Positions 42,474 through 51,334 of a stretch of DNA of 64,000 bases are shown in pieces; within the stretch, counting starts at the first letter, position 1, and each line of letters starts with the position of its first letter. Origin of the DNA: Lentzea sp. NBRC 102530 (GTDB lineage Bacteria > Actinomycetota > Actinomycetes > Mycobacteriales > Pseudonocardiaceae); NCBI RefSeq assembly GCF_030269365.1, contig NZ_BSTF01000013.1:124001-188000 (forward strand), given 5' to 3'. The notes beneath the pieces are model-generated. The model did no database searches. It was given only the letters and a program-made list of their open reading frames with translations, and was not told the DNA's origin. Made by a program: the position numbers and the translations under genes.

Positions 42474-43799
42474 TCAGGACTGGACCGCGCGGTCGAAGTC
42501 CGACTTCGGGTCGTTGATCTGTCCCAGAGCCACGATCTCGCGGCCGTAGAACAGCGCCTGCGTCCAGTCCATCAGCACGCGCAGCTTGCGGTTCACGGTC
42601 GGCATGAACGCCACGTGGTAGCTGCGGTGCATGAACCACGCCGGCACGCCCTTGAAGCGCAGGCCGAACACGTCCGCGACCCCCTTGTAGAGGCCGAGGC
42701 CGGCGACCGAGCCGAGGTACTTGTGGAAGTAGTCCTTCGGCTTCTGGCCGCGCAGCGACGCGACGATGTTCTTCGCCAGCAGCTTCGACTGGCGGATGGC
42801 GTGCTGCGCGTTCGGCACGCACGTCGCCGTCGGGTCCTCCTCGATGCGCGAGAGGTCCGGCACCGCGGAGCAGTCACCGGCGGCCCACACGCCGTCGAGG
42901 CCCTGGACCTGCATGGCGGCGGTGCACCGGACGCGGCCGCGCTCGTCGAGCGGGAGGTCCGTGTTGCGCAGCACCGGGTTCGCCTTCATGCCGGCGGTCC
43001 AGATGATCGTGTCGGAGTCGAACTCGGTGCCGTCGTCGAGGATGACGTGGCCACCCTCGAGCGACTTCACGCGGGTGTCGAGGTAGATCTTCATGCCGCG
43101 CTTCTCGAGCGCCTCGACCGTCCACGCGCCGAGCTTGGCGGAGACCTCGGGCATGATCCGGCCGGCGGCCTCGACCAGGACCCAGTTCATCTCTTCGGGC
43201 TTGATGCCCTCGTAGTACTTGAGCGCATACCGCGTCATGTCCTCGAGCTCGGCGAGCGTCTCGATGCCCGCGAAGCCACCACCGATGACGACGAAGCTGA
43301 GCAGCTTCTTGCGCAGTTCCGCGTTGTTCGTGCTCGCGGCCTGGTCCAGGCGTGACAGCACGTGGTTGCGGACGTAGATCGCCTCGCCGATCGTCTTCAT
43401 GCCGATGCCGACCTCGGCCAGGCCGGGGATCGGAAGCGTGCGGGAGATCGCACCCAGCGCGGAGACGAGCACGTCGTACTCGATCTCCTCGACGTGGCCG
43501 TCCGACAGCTCGGCGGTCACGATCTTGCGCGCGTGCTCGATCTTGGTGACGCGGCCCGTGACGACGTGGCAGCGCTTGAGCACCTTGCGCAGTGGAGCGA
43601 CGACGTGGCGCGGCTCGATGGAGCCGGCCGCCGCTTCGGGCAGGAAGGGCTGGTAGGTCATGTGCGGCTGCGGGTCGATGACAGTGACGGACGCCTCGCC
43701 GGAGCGCAGTTTCTTCTGCAGTCCGAGAGCCGTGTACATCCCGACGTACCCACCGCCGACAATGACGATTCGCGTGGGGTTCGACTTCACAGCAGCCAT
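42474..43799 (-). CDS. ndh: Type II NADH dehydrogenase (NDH-2)
   Basis: 441 residues from ATG 43799 (MAAVKSNPTRIVIVGGGYVG). FAD-binding 'IVIVGGGYVGMYTALGLQKK', 'HMTYQPFLPEAAAG', NADH-binding 'FVVIGGGFAGIETLAELEDM' and 'GVWAAGDCSAVPD'. The C-terminal amphipathic region 'RSYHVAFMPTVNRKLRVLMD' fits membrane-surface attachment. It passes electrons from NADH to menaquinone without pumping protons. The length is slightly below the mycobacterial Ndh (about 460). Confidence 0.9.
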   Translation of the reverse strand: MAAVKSNPTRIVIVGGGYVGMYTALGLQKKLRSGEASVTVIDPQPHMTYQPFLPEAAAGSIEPRHVVAPLRKVLKRCHVVTGRVTKIEHARKIVTAELSDGHVEEIEYDVLVSALGAISRTLPIPGLAEVGIGMKTIGEAIYVRNHVLSRLDQAASTNNAELRKKLLSFVVIGGGFAGIETLAELEDMTRYALKYYEGIKPEEMNWVLVEAAGRIMPEVSAKLGAWTVEALEKRGMKIYLDTRVKSLEGGHVILDDGTEFDSDTIIWTAGMKANPVLRNTDLPLDERGRVRCTAAMQVQGLDGVWAAGDCSAVPDLSRIEEDPTATCVPNAQHAIRQSKLLAKNIVASLRGQKPKDYFHKYLGSVAGLGLYKGVADVFGLRFKGVPAWFMHRSYHVAFMPTVNRKLRVLMDWTQALFYGREIVALGQINDPKSDFDRAVQS

Positions 43800-43941
43800 A
43801 CACACATGGTCGCACCAGGACCCCATTTTTCGCGCGTCCGGAGGGGCCGTTGTGACTACCGTCGCCCGGTGATGCGGGACACGATCGGGGCTGACCTGCG
43901 CCTCGACCCCGACGCGAGGTGTTGTGCCTGAGAGTCTCGAT

Positions 43942-44397
43942 TCAGATCCTCAGCGCGACGACCCCGATGACGACCGTCAGAGCGCCCAGTCCGAGCACCT
44001 CCACGAGCCCGATCCCGGCACCCGATGGGATCACGGCCGCGAACGCCGCCACGACAAATGTGATCACTTGGACAATGGCGAACCGGCGCGCTGGTGCTTT
44101 CAGCGCAGCGAGTTCGATTCTCGTTTTCACCGGAACGACCGCGGCGAGCGCGGAAGTCACGTGAATCAGGTGCAACGCCGGAATCATGATCAGCACGCCG
44201 AGCCGCACCGGGTGCCCGTCCGCGAACGCCATCGCCAACGCCGCGTACCCGATCAGCAACGCCGGACCGGCGCTCCCCGGCATCAGCACGGTCAGCACCG
44301 TCAGCCCCACGACGATCAGCAACGGCACGAGCGACGTCGCCTCCAGGTGCAGCACCACCGCCACCGGCACGGCGGCGAGCACGATCATCAGCCGCAT
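43942..44397 (-). CDS. Small polytopic membrane protein at the end of the MoxR operon
   Basis: 151 residues, four to five hydrophobic helices and few charges (MRLMIVLAAVPVAVVLHLEA). The ATG overlaps the DUF58 stop (TGATG), so it is translated with it. No motif recognised. Possibly a membrane subunit of the MoxR/DUF58 system. Confidence 0.7.
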   Translation of the reverse strand: MRLMIVLAAVPVAVVLHLEATSLVPLLIVVGLTVLTVLMPGSAGPALLIGYAALAMAFADGHPVRLGVLIMIPALHLIHVTSALAAVVPVKTRIELAALKAPARRFAIVQVITFVVAAFAAVIPSGAGIGLVEVLGLGALTVVIGVVALRI

Positions 44398-45626
44398 CAG
44401 CACGAGCGCGTCACCGCCACCCCGTGCTCGGCCATCCTCCGCAGCCGCACCCGGTGCTCCGCGGCGATCAGCTCGGCCGCCACCTCACCCCAGGCGGACT
44501 CGGGATCCGGCACCAGCTCCAGCGGCAGCGTGTTGATCGCCAGCACCACGTGCCCGTGCCGTCGCGTCTGCACGGCCAGTTCCGCGATCTCGTCGTCGAG
44601 GAACGGCGACAGCAGCACGACGACGCTCCCGTGCGGAAGCCGACGCAACGCCACGTGCGACGACCACCCCGCTGCCTGCACGCACACGACGAGTTGCGTG
44701 CGGATGCGCAGCAGGTGCCGCCGCCCGACCCCGGACCGCACGTTGAGCTGCGGCCGGGACAGGTCCACCAACGCCACCCGGTCGCCCTGCCGCAGGTAGC
44801 CCGCGGCCATCGACGCCGCCCGCCGCACGGCCCGGTCGAGACTGCCGCCCGGCCGCGCGGTGGCCCCGTACCGCGGCGACGACCACTCGGCGACCTCGGC
44901 CCCGACGTCCGCGCGCGTGTCCAGCGCGAGCACGATCTCCGCGTCCGCCTCGGCGTGCCGCTCCCGGACGTGCACGACGCCCGTGCGGGTGGTCACGCGC
45001 CAGTCGATCCGCCGGAGCCTGTCCCCCGGCTGGAACGCCCTGATGTCGCGCAGCTCCGTCGAGTCCCCCGCCCGCGGCGACCGGTGGATGCCGACCAGCC
45101 CGGCCGGCCGAGGGGGCAACGGACCGGACGGGTGGTGCTCGACCGGCGGCAGGATCGTGCGGACGTGCTCGACGCCCACGACCGGCCCGTAGACGTGCAG
45201 GCCGTCCGGACCTGCGAACAGGTGGTCCAGCCGCAGGTCGACGCCCGGTCCCCAGGCGTCGCGGCGGATCTGGACCGGCAGGTCGGGCGAGTGCGCCGGG
45301 ATCGCCCTGGCACCGCCGGGCAGCTTCACGACCGCGATCTCCGCGTCCGCGCCGTCGACGTGCGCGACGGTGTGCACGACCCCGGCCCCCGCCCCGCGGG
45401 GCACAGGGCGCACGCTCACCGCGGGCTTGCCCCGCGGCTTCGACGTCAGCAGCACGGACAGGACCAGCGGCACGCCGAACAGCACGAGTTCGGGCTGGTG
45501 CAGGAACATCCCGGCCACGACGAGCCCGACGCCGAGCCACACGGCCCGCGAGTAGGCGTCGGTCGGGTGCCAGTGCGCGCCGTGCGCCTGGGAGAACGCC
45601 TCCCTGATCTTGTCCGCACTGCTCAT
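44397..45626 (-). CDS. DUF58 (vWA-like) protein of the MoxR operon
   Basis: 409 residues from ATG 45626. Two N-terminal membrane helices (about 28-62) are followed by a beta-rich part. The DUF58 core 'GDSTELRDIRAFQPGDRLRRIDWRVTTRTG' (segments) and 'IVLALDTRADVG' is the vWA-like MIDAS start. 'HGSVVVLLSPFLDDEI' lies later in the A-domain. These proteins are partners of MoxR ATPases, thought to act in maturation of metalloproteins or envelope complexes. ATGA overlap with moxR. Confidence 0.85.
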   Translation of the reverse strand: MSSADKIREAFSQAHGAHWHPTDAYSRAVWLGVGLVVAGMFLHQPELVLFGVPLVLSVLLTSKPRGKPAVSVRPVPRGAGAGVVHTVAHVDGADAEIAVVKLPGGARAIPAHSPDLPVQIRRDAWGPGVDLRLDHLFAGPDGLHVYGPVVGVEHVRTILPPVEHHPSGPLPPRPAGLVGIHRSPRAGDSTELRDIRAFQPGDRLRRIDWRVTTRTGVVHVRERHAEADAEIVLALDTRADVGAEVAEWSSPRYGATARPGGSLDRAVRRAASMAAGYLRQGDRVALVDLSRPQLNVRSGVGRRHLLRIRTQLVVCVQAAGWSSHVALRRLPHGSVVVLLSPFLDDEIAELAVQTRRHGHVVLAINTLPLELVPDPESAWGEVAAELIAAEHRVRLRRMAEHGVAVTRSC

Positions 45627-46564
45627 GAGCTGGGCGGGCCCGGCACCCTGCCGAGCAGGTCGGTCACCACCTGCACGCCGTTCACGCCGGACGTCCACGT
45701 CTCGGGCTTCATCACGAGCCGGTGCGCCAGCACGGCTACCGCGCACTCCTTGACGTCCTCGGGCGTCACGTACGCGCGTCCGTCCAAAGTGGCCAGCGCA
45801 CGGGCGACGAGCACGAGTCCCTGCGCTCCTCGCGGCGACGCACCGACCTCGACGGACTGGTGCCCGCGGGTCGACACCGCCAGGTCGACGCAGTACCGCA
45901 GGAGATCGTCGTCCACCGTGGTCTGTTCGAGCAGCGCCTGCAGCTCGGCGAGCCGGCCGGGAGCCAGCACCGGCGGCACCTCGGCCTCCTCACGCTGCCG
46001 CGCGAGCCGTCGCCGCAGGACCTCGACCTCCTCCTCGGCGGGCGGGTAGCCGATGTCGAGCCGCACCAGGAACCGGTCGAGCTGCGCCTCGGGCAACGGG
46101 TAGGTGCCCTCGTACTCCACGGGGTTCGAGGTCGCCAGCACGTGGAACGGCCTGGGCAGCGGGAACGTGCGCCCCTCGACCGTCACCTGCCGCTCCTGCA
46201 TGGCCTCCAGCAACGCGGACTGCGTCTTCGGCGGCGTCCGGTTGATCTCGTCGGCGAGCAGCAACCCGGTGAACACGGGTCCGTGCCGGAACTCGAACTC
46301 GCGGCTGCCGGGGTCGTAGAGGAACGACCCGGTGACGTCCGCGGGCAGCAGGTCGGGCGTGCACTGCAGGCGCCGGAAGTCCAGCGACAACGCCTGCGCC
46401 AGCGACCGCGCGATCAACGTCTTGCCGAGCCCCGGCACGTCCTCCAGCAGCACGTGCCCGCCCGCCAGCACGGCCGCGAGCGCGAGCCGCACCGTCCGGG
46501 TGCGCCCGACGACGACCTTGCCGATCTCGTCGAGGACCTCCCCGGCCTCCAACGCAATCGTCAC
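45623..46564 (-). CDS. MoxR-family AAA+ ATPase
   Basis: 313 residues from GTG 46564 (VTIALEAGEVLDEIGKVVVG). Walker A 'LLEDVPGLGKTLIARSLA', Walker B 'GLLLADEINRTPPKTQSALLEAMQE', sensor 1 'FHVLATSNPVEYEGTYPLPEAQLDRF' (segments) and the C-terminal lid with 'GASPRGAQGLVLVARALA'. A chaperone-like ATPase that works with the DUF58 protein. It overlaps both neighbours by 4 bases. Confidence 0.93.
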   Translation of the reverse strand: MTIALEAGEVLDEIGKVVVGRTRTVRLALAAVLAGGHVLLEDVPGLGKTLIARSLAQALSLDFRRLQCTPDLLPADVTGSFLYDPGSREFEFRHGPVFTGLLLADEINRTPPKTQSALLEAMQERQVTVEGRTFPLPRPFHVLATSNPVEYEGTYPLPEAQLDRFLVRLDIGYPPAEEEVEVLRRRLARQREEAEVPPVLAPGRLAELQALLEQTTVDDDLLRYCVDLAVSTRGHQSVEVGASPRGAQGLVLVARALATLDGRAYVTPEDVKECAVAVLAHRLVMKPETWTSGVNGVQVVTDLLGRVPGPPSS

Positions 46565-46911
46565 TCGACCCTCCTGAGCTTCTCCGCGAGTGTCTTGGGA
46601 TCGGGCATCTCCCCGGACTCGATGCCGAGCCTGGAGAGCCGCGCGCGAAACCGGTCTTCGTACCGCCTGGAGTCCTGCGCCGCTTCCTCCAGCCGGCTCG
46701 CCAGCGTGCTGGCGTGCGCGGTGCTGATCGACGCGGGCGGCGGCGGGTCCGCGGTCCACAGCACGTCGGTGGCGCGCGGCAACCTGCTCACCAGCACGCA
46801 GAACGCGGTCGGCGGCACGGCGAGCGCGACCGCCCACGGCACGGGCACGCCGAGCAACCAGATCACGACGCCGATGACGACCCCGGCCACCAACGCCAGC
46901 GCGGTCTTCAC
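46561..46911 (-). CDS. Small membrane protein between DUF4129 and MoxR genes
   Basis: 116 residues. Two membrane helices at 4-22 and 25-43, then a cytosolic charged helix ('STLASRLEEAAQDSRRYEDR FRARLSRLG' as one helix). It overlaps the DUF4129 gene by 4 bases and the MoxR gene by 4. Present in similar actinobacterial MoxR operons; function unknown. Confidence 0.75.
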   Translation of the reverse strand: MKTALALVAGVVIGVVIWLLGVPVPWAVALAVPPTAFCVLVSRLPRATDVLWTADPPPPASISTAHASTLASRLEEAAQDSRRYEDRFRARLSRLGIESGEMPDPKTLAEKLRRVE

Positions 46912-47507
46912 GCGAGCTCCCGGACGATCCGGTCGAGTTCCTCGCGCGCCTGCTCGGCCTGCGCGGCCGTCACGTCCTCGTGCCCGAACCGCGCGCGCTG
47001 GTACAGGTCCTTCAGGACCGCGGCGTCCACCCCGAGCCGTTCGGTGAACTCGGTCGGCGTCTGGTGCGGCAAGCGTTCCTCAGCGGCCTCCAGCGCGACC
47101 CACGCGGCGATCACGGCGTCGCGCGGCGGCCGTCCGGGGTGCGCGGTGAACTCCTGCAACGCCTTCTCGACACGCCGCACCACCGCCGTCTCCCCCACCT
47201 CGTGCCCCTCGATCTCGATCCCGCGCTCACCGCGGCGGCGACGCCACAGCGGCACCTGGAACGCGAGGACGATCCCGATCAACCCGAACACCACGAGCCC
47301 GGCGAGCAGCAGCAGGTACACGGTGAGGGGCACGGCGAACACGCCCGGCAGCTCGGTGGGCAGCGGGACGTCCGCCTGCGGCGCGTTCTGGTCCGCGGGC
47401 GGGCGGTCGTCGAGGCGGTCGACCAACGTGATCGGGGACGTGCCGCCGGCCGCGACGACGACGATCAGCAACGCCGCCACCGCCACCCCTGCCCGCCACC
47501 ACTTCAT
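46908..47507 (-). CDS. DUF4129 membrane protein
   Basis: 199 residues. A signal/anchor helix (5-22), a Pro-rich outside loop, a second helix (58-82) ending in RRRR, then the cytosolic DUF4129 domain: 'RDAVIAAWVALEAAEERLP', 'TPTEFTERL' and 'LKDLYQRARFGHEDVTAAQ'. DUF4129 often sits at the C-terminus of transglutaminase-like membrane proteins in MoxR operons; here it is stand-alone, as usual in actinobacteria. First gene of the four-base-overlap chain. Confidence 0.85.
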   Translation of the reverse strand: MKWWRAGVAVAALLIVVVAAGGTSPITLVDRLDDRPPADQNAPQADVPLPTELPGVFAVPLTVYLLLLAGLVVFGLIGIVLAFQVPLWRRRRGERGIEIEGHEVGETAVVRRVEKALQEFTAHPGRPPRDAVIAAWVALEAAEERLPHQTPTEFTERLGVDAAVLKDLYQRARFGHEDVTAAQAEQAREELDRIVRELA

Positions 47508-47512
47508 GCGGG

Positions 47513-48028
47513 TCAGCCTGACACGCGACGGGACACTTCGGATGATCCTTTGGTCGGCTGCTCGAAGCGCTCCGCGGGCACCAGGCCGTCGAGGAACGTC
47601 CGGAAGTCGGGGGCGAGCGGCACCTCCGACTCGTCGTCGGCGTCGAGCCAGACCACCGACGGCTCACCGCCCGCCCGGTAGTCCAGGGCGATCCACGTGT
47701 GGCCGTCCCCGGTCAGCAGCACGACCGGTTCCGGCAGCCCCCACTCCTGCACCAGGTAGGGCGTGTCGAGCAACGACAGCGCACGGTCGGTGGTCCCGAT
47801 GCCCATCAGGCTGTCGAACGGGACGTGGCCCGGCGCCCACGACGTCCGCTCGGTCGTGGGGAACGCGGACCGCTCGCCGACCACCGTGCCGCCGTTCTGC
47901 ACGCGCAGCAGGTCCAGCAGCGCGTCCGGCAGCCGCACGCCCAGCAGCGCCTCGGCCTCGCGGACGGCCTCGTCGGTGAGCGGCGGCTGCACGCCGTAGG
48001 TGCCCTCTGCCCAGAACGCCTCGGTCAT
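47513..48028 (-). CDS. SMI1/KNR4 (SUKH) family protein
   Basis: 171 residues. 'LTDEAVREAEALLGVRLPDALLDLLRVQNGG' (segments) is the classic SMI1/KNR4 opening, followed by 'SLMGIGTTDRAL' and 'WIALDYRAGGEPSVVWLDADDE'. SUKH proteins are common immunity proteins of nuclease toxins, but stand-alone copies without toxin are widespread. No toxin is near. It overlaps the gene upstream by 4 bases and precedes DUF4129 by 5. Confidence 0.85.
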   Translation of the reverse strand: MTEAFWAEGTYGVQPPLTDEAVREAEALLGVRLPDALLDLLRVQNGGTVVGERSAFPTTERTSWAPGHVPFDSLMGIGTTDRALSLLDTPYLVQEWGLPEPVVLLTGDGHTWIALDYRAGGEPSVVWLDADDESEVPLAPDFRTFLDGLVPAERFEQPTKGSSEVSRRVSG

Positions 48029-48804
48029 CGCGTCTCCTCGAAGGGGAACGTCCGGAACTCACCACAACGCAGCGCCTGCTCCTCGTGCCGGTCCTCCCAG
48101 AACTCGACGGTCCAGCCCGGCCAGCGCTCGGCGATCTCGGCCACGGTCCCGGTGAAGTTGCCGGCGGTCCAGAAGCCGAGCGTCCGGCTCCCGAGGTCGA
48201 GGTGCAGCCCGAGCTCGGGTCCGTCGGCGTCCTCGGGCAGGCGCTCCCAGTGCCGCACCGAGGGGAACGCCGCCAGCGACGCCGGCAGCCCGGCCCCGGC
48301 CCACACCGGTGCGCAGTGCGCCTCCTGCAGCCGGTACCCGAGCACCGACCCGTCGGCGTGCCGGACCGTCACCAGGCAGTTGTCGTCCTGCGGGTAGAAG
48401 GCCGACCCCGGCACCAGTTCGACGTCGTCGTGGTCGGCGGCACGCACGGAGGACCGGTCCAGTCCGAGATGCGCCACCACGTCCCCGATCCCGCCGTACG
48501 CCCAGCGGAGCTGCCACCCCGGCCACGCGGTGCGGATCGCGGCCAGGCGGCGCGCCCGGTCGTCGACGCCCTCGTGGTGCCAGGTGAAGAGCATCAGGAC
48601 GCGGTCGACGGTGTCGATGAGGGCGGCGCCCTCGCACCAGACGTCGTTCAGGAACTGCTCGACGGGCTCGTCCGCGCGAACGACCTCCAGCACCGCCTCC
48701 GGCCCCTCCGCGAAGACGTCGAGCAGTGGTACGGCGCCGCCGTGCGAGTAGTACAGCTCCCAGCCGGTTTCGTCCACCACCACGTAGTTGGCCCTGCTGC
48801 CCAT
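48025..48804 (-). CDS. Trp-rich protein of unknown function, partner of the SUKH gene
   Basis: 259 residues, about 4 percent Trp, no signal peptide. It starts 'MGSRANYVVVDETGWELYYSH', with a later 'AWPGWQLRWAYGGIGDVVAHLGL' (segments) and 'ERWPGWTVEFWEDRHEEQ'. The two W-P-G-W words suggest an internal duplication around residues 90-110 and 225-240. I do not recognise a named family. The 4-base overlap with the SUKH gene suggests that the two proteins work together. Confidence 0.7.
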   Translation of the reverse strand: MGSRANYVVVDETGWELYYSHGGAVPLLDVFAEGPEAVLEVVRADEPVEQFLNDVWCEGAALIDTVDRVLMLFTWHHEGVDDRARRLAAIRTAWPGWQLRWAYGGIGDVVAHLGLDRSSVRAADHDDVELVPGSAFYPQDDNCLVTVRHADGSVLGYRLQEAHCAPVWAGAGLPASLAAFPSVRHWERLPEDADGPELGLHLDLGSRTLGFWTAGNFTGTVAEIAERWPGWTVEFWEDRHEEQALRCGEFRTFPFEETR

Positions 48805-48867
48805 CAGCCCTTCGTCCCGTCACGCCGTGCCCGTTGTTCGGTCGTCGAGTTCCGTAATGTTGGCCCC

Positions 48868-50328
48868 ATGTCCGAGGAGAAGACCGAAGAGAAGCCCAAG
48901 TCTCCCACCGATGACCTGGTCACCACCCAGCACAGCATCACCGTCGGGGGCCGCGAGCTGAACTACACCGCCACCACCGGGCGGATCGTGCTCAAGGAGG
49001 AGGTGCTGAAGGACGGCGTGTTCGAGGGCCACAAGCCCAAGGCCGAGGTGTTCCTGACCGCCTACACGCTCGACGGCGCCGACCCGCTGAAGCGGCCGGT
49101 GACGTTCGCGTTCAACGGTGGTCCCGGCTCCGCGAGCCTGTGGCTGCACATGGGGGTCCTCGGGCCGCGCCGCGTGCTCAGCGGCGACGTCGGCAACCTC
49201 ACCGCCCCGCCGTACGGGATCGCGGACAACGAGGAGAGCCTGCTCGCCGAGAGCGACCTCGTGTTCATCGACCCGGTGTCGACCGGCTTCTCCCGGGCCG
49301 CCGAGGGCGAGAAGCCCGGCAGCTTCCACGGCTACCAGCCCGACGTCGACTCCATCGCCGAGCTCATCCGCCTCTGGACCTCGCGCAACGGCCGGTGGAT
49401 GTCGCCGAAGTTCCTCTGCGGCGAGTCGTACGGCACGCTGCGCGCCGCCGGCCTGGCCGAGCTGCTGCAGAAGAAGCACGGCATGTACCTCAACGGCCTC
49501 ATGCTGATCTCGAGCGTGCTGGACTTCGCGACGCTGGAGTTCAACGAGGGCCACGACCTCGGCTACGCGCTCTTCCTGCCGACGTACGCGGCCATCGCGA
49601 ACTACCACGGCCTGCACGGCGACCGCCCGCTCAAGGAGGTGCTCGCGGAGGCCGAGGAGTTCGCCGTCCGCGACTACCCCTACGCCCTCGCGCGCGGCAA
49701 CCGCCTCAGCGACGCCGAGCGCGCGGCCACGATCGAGAAGCTCGCGCGGCTCACCGGTCTGTCCGAGGAGTACGTCGACGCCGTCGACCTGCGCATCGAG
49801 CACATCCGGTTCTTCACCGAGCTGCTGCGCCGCGACCGCAAGACGGTCGGCCGCATCGACTCCCGCTTCACCGGCTGGGACACCGACTACGGCCGTGAGG
49901 GCATCTCCGCGGACCCGTCCATCGACGCGATCCTCGGCCCGTACACGGCCGTGATCAACCACTACCTGCAGTCCGAACTGGGTTACTCCAACGACCTGCC
50001 GTACACGACGTTCGCGTCCGAGGCGATCGAGAAGTGGTCGTACAAGGAGTTCGAGGGCCGCCACGTCACGACGGCGGGCAAGCTCTCCGCGGCGATGCGG
50101 GCCAACCCGCACCTCAAGGTGCACGTGGCGTTCGGCTGGTACGACGGCGCCACGCCGTACTTCGCGGCCGAGCACCTCATCGCGCACCTGCAGATCCCGA
50201 AGGAGCTCACGGCGAACATCGAGTCGGCCTACTACCCGGCGGGCCACATGATGTACGTGCACGAGCCCAGCCGGATCCAGCAGTCCGAGGACCTGGCGGC
50301 GTTCGTGCGGAACTCCTCCAACACGTGA
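48868..50328 (+). CDS. S10-family serine carboxypeptidase
   Basis: 486 residues, no signal peptide (MSEEKTEEKPKSPTDD). Alpha/beta hydrolase with 'FAFNGGPGSASLWLHMG' (oxyanion hole), 'FIDPVSTGFSRA', nucleophile in 'FLCGESYGTLRA', Asp in 'FGWYDGATPYF' and His in 'YYPAGHMMYVH'. It is the bacterial S10 form related to yeast carboxypeptidase Y, predicted to be cytosolic. First gene of a three-gene operon with a GNAT and a Cpt-like kinase, coupled by 4-base overlap. Confidence 0.92.
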   Translation: MSEEKTEEKPKSPTDDLVTTQHSITVGGRELNYTATTGRIVLKEEVLKDGVFEGHKPKAEVFLTAYTLDGADPLKRPVTFAFNGGPGSASLWLHMGVLGPRRVLSGDVGNLTAPPYGIADNEESLLAESDLVFIDPVSTGFSRAAEGEKPGSFHGYQPDVDSIAELIRLWTSRNGRWMSPKFLCGESYGTLRAAGLAELLQKKHGMYLNGLMLISSVLDFATLEFNEGHDLGYALFLPTYAAIANYHGLHGDRPLKEVLAEAEEFAVRDYPYALARGNRLSDAERAATIEKLARLTGLSEEYVDAVDLRIEHIRFFTELLRRDRKTVGRIDSRFTGWDTDYGREGISADPSIDAILGPYTAVINHYLQSELGYSNDLPYTTFASEAIEKWSYKEFEGRHVTTAGKLSAAMRANPHLKVHVAFGWYDGATPYFAAEHLIAHLQIPKELTANIESAYYPAGHMMYVHEPSRIQQSEDLAAFVRNSSNT

Positions 50329-50762
50329 TCAGGCCACTGGACCTGACCGACGACGCGGTGCTCGACGAGCTCTTCACGGTGCAGCGGCTCGGGTACGCGG
50401 TCGAGGCCGAGATCATCGGCTTCGACCGCATCCCCGGTCTGCTGGAGTCGCGGGAGGACCTGGCGGGCACGCACCACGAGTTCCTCGGCTACTACGACGA
50501 CGAGGGCCTGGCCGGCGCGATCGCGTTCGTGCGCGACGAGTCCGAACTGGACATCTGCCGCATGTTCGTGCACCCCAGAGCTTTCCGCCGCGGCATCGCC
50601 TCGATGCTGCTCGACGCCCTGGAACCGGCGAAGCGCACGATCGTCAGCACGGGCAGCACCAACGAACCCGCACTGGCGCTCTACCGCAAGCACGGCTTCG
50701 TCGAAGTCGGCACCCGCGAGGTGGCACCGGGCGTGTCGATCACGAACCTGGCCCGAGAATGA
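50325..50762 (+). CDS. GNAT family N-acetyltransferase
   Basis: 145 residues from GTG 50325, which overlaps the S10 stop (GTGA). 'LDICRMFVHPRAFRRGIASMLLDAL' gives beta4 and the CoA loop (R-R-G-I-A), and 'STGSTNEPALALYRKHGFVEVG' the C-terminal signature. Similar to small GNATs acting on amines or protein N-termini; the substrate is unknown. Overlaps the next gene (ATGA). Confidence 0.87.
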   Translation: MIRPLDLTDDAVLDELFTVQRLGYAVEAEIIGFDRIPGLLESREDLAGTHHEFLGYYDDEGLAGAIAFVRDESELDICRMFVHPRAFRRGIASMLLDALEPAKRTIVSTGSTNEPALALYRKHGFVEVGTREVAPGVSITNLARE

Positions 50763-51326
50763 TCATCTTCCCTGAACGGGACGTCCAGCTCCGGCAAGTC
50801 GAGCATCGCCGCCGAGCTGCTCGACGAGCTGGACACCCCGTTCTTCCACATGGCCGTCGACGCGTTCGGCGTCATGCGGTCCGTCAAGCGCACTCTGGAA
50901 CTCGACGAACCCGCCCAGCGGGAGCTGCTGCGCCGCACCAGGGCGGGCTTCCACCGCGCCGTCGCCGGCATGGCGGCGGCGGGCAACGACGTCGTGATGG
51001 ACCACGTGCTGAGCGAGCCGTGGCGGCTGCGGGACTGCCTCGACGTCTTCACGGGCCTGGACGTCGTCCTGGTGGCCGTGCACTGCCCTCTGGACGTCCT
51101 GGAGCGGCGCGAACGTGCCAGGGGCGACCGGGTGCCGGGAGCGGCGGCCCGGCAGCTCCAGGAGGTGCACCGGCACCAGCTCTACGACTTCGAGGTCGAC
51201 ACCAGCGTGCTCAGCGCGCGGGAGTGCGCCCGCGCGATCAAGGAGTTCGTGGCCGGGCCGCCGGAGAAGAGGGCCTTCGACGAACTGAGGGGCCGCGCCC
51301 GCAGGCACGACCCCTCAGCCACGTAG
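50759..51326 (+). pseudogene. Chloramphenicol-phosphotransferase-like kinase with a +1 frameshift at codon 5
   Basis: The ATG at 50759 overlaps the GNAT stop and begins MIIF. The next codon is out of phase with the body: deleting one C of the CCC at 50770-50772 gives MIIFLNGTSSSGKSSIAAEL, the exact start expected of Cpt-like P-loop kinases. The rest (50773-51326) is intact: 'FFHMAVDAF', 'GNDVVMDHVLSEPW', 'VLVAVHCPLDVLERRERARGDR', 'EVDTSVLSARECA'. About 188 residues when joined. It may be a sequencing error, a true mutation, programmed frameshifting or a CTG start at 50772. Relatives phosphorylate chloramphenicol or act on unknown small molecules. Confidence 0.8.
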
Positions 51327-51334
51327 GACAGCGG

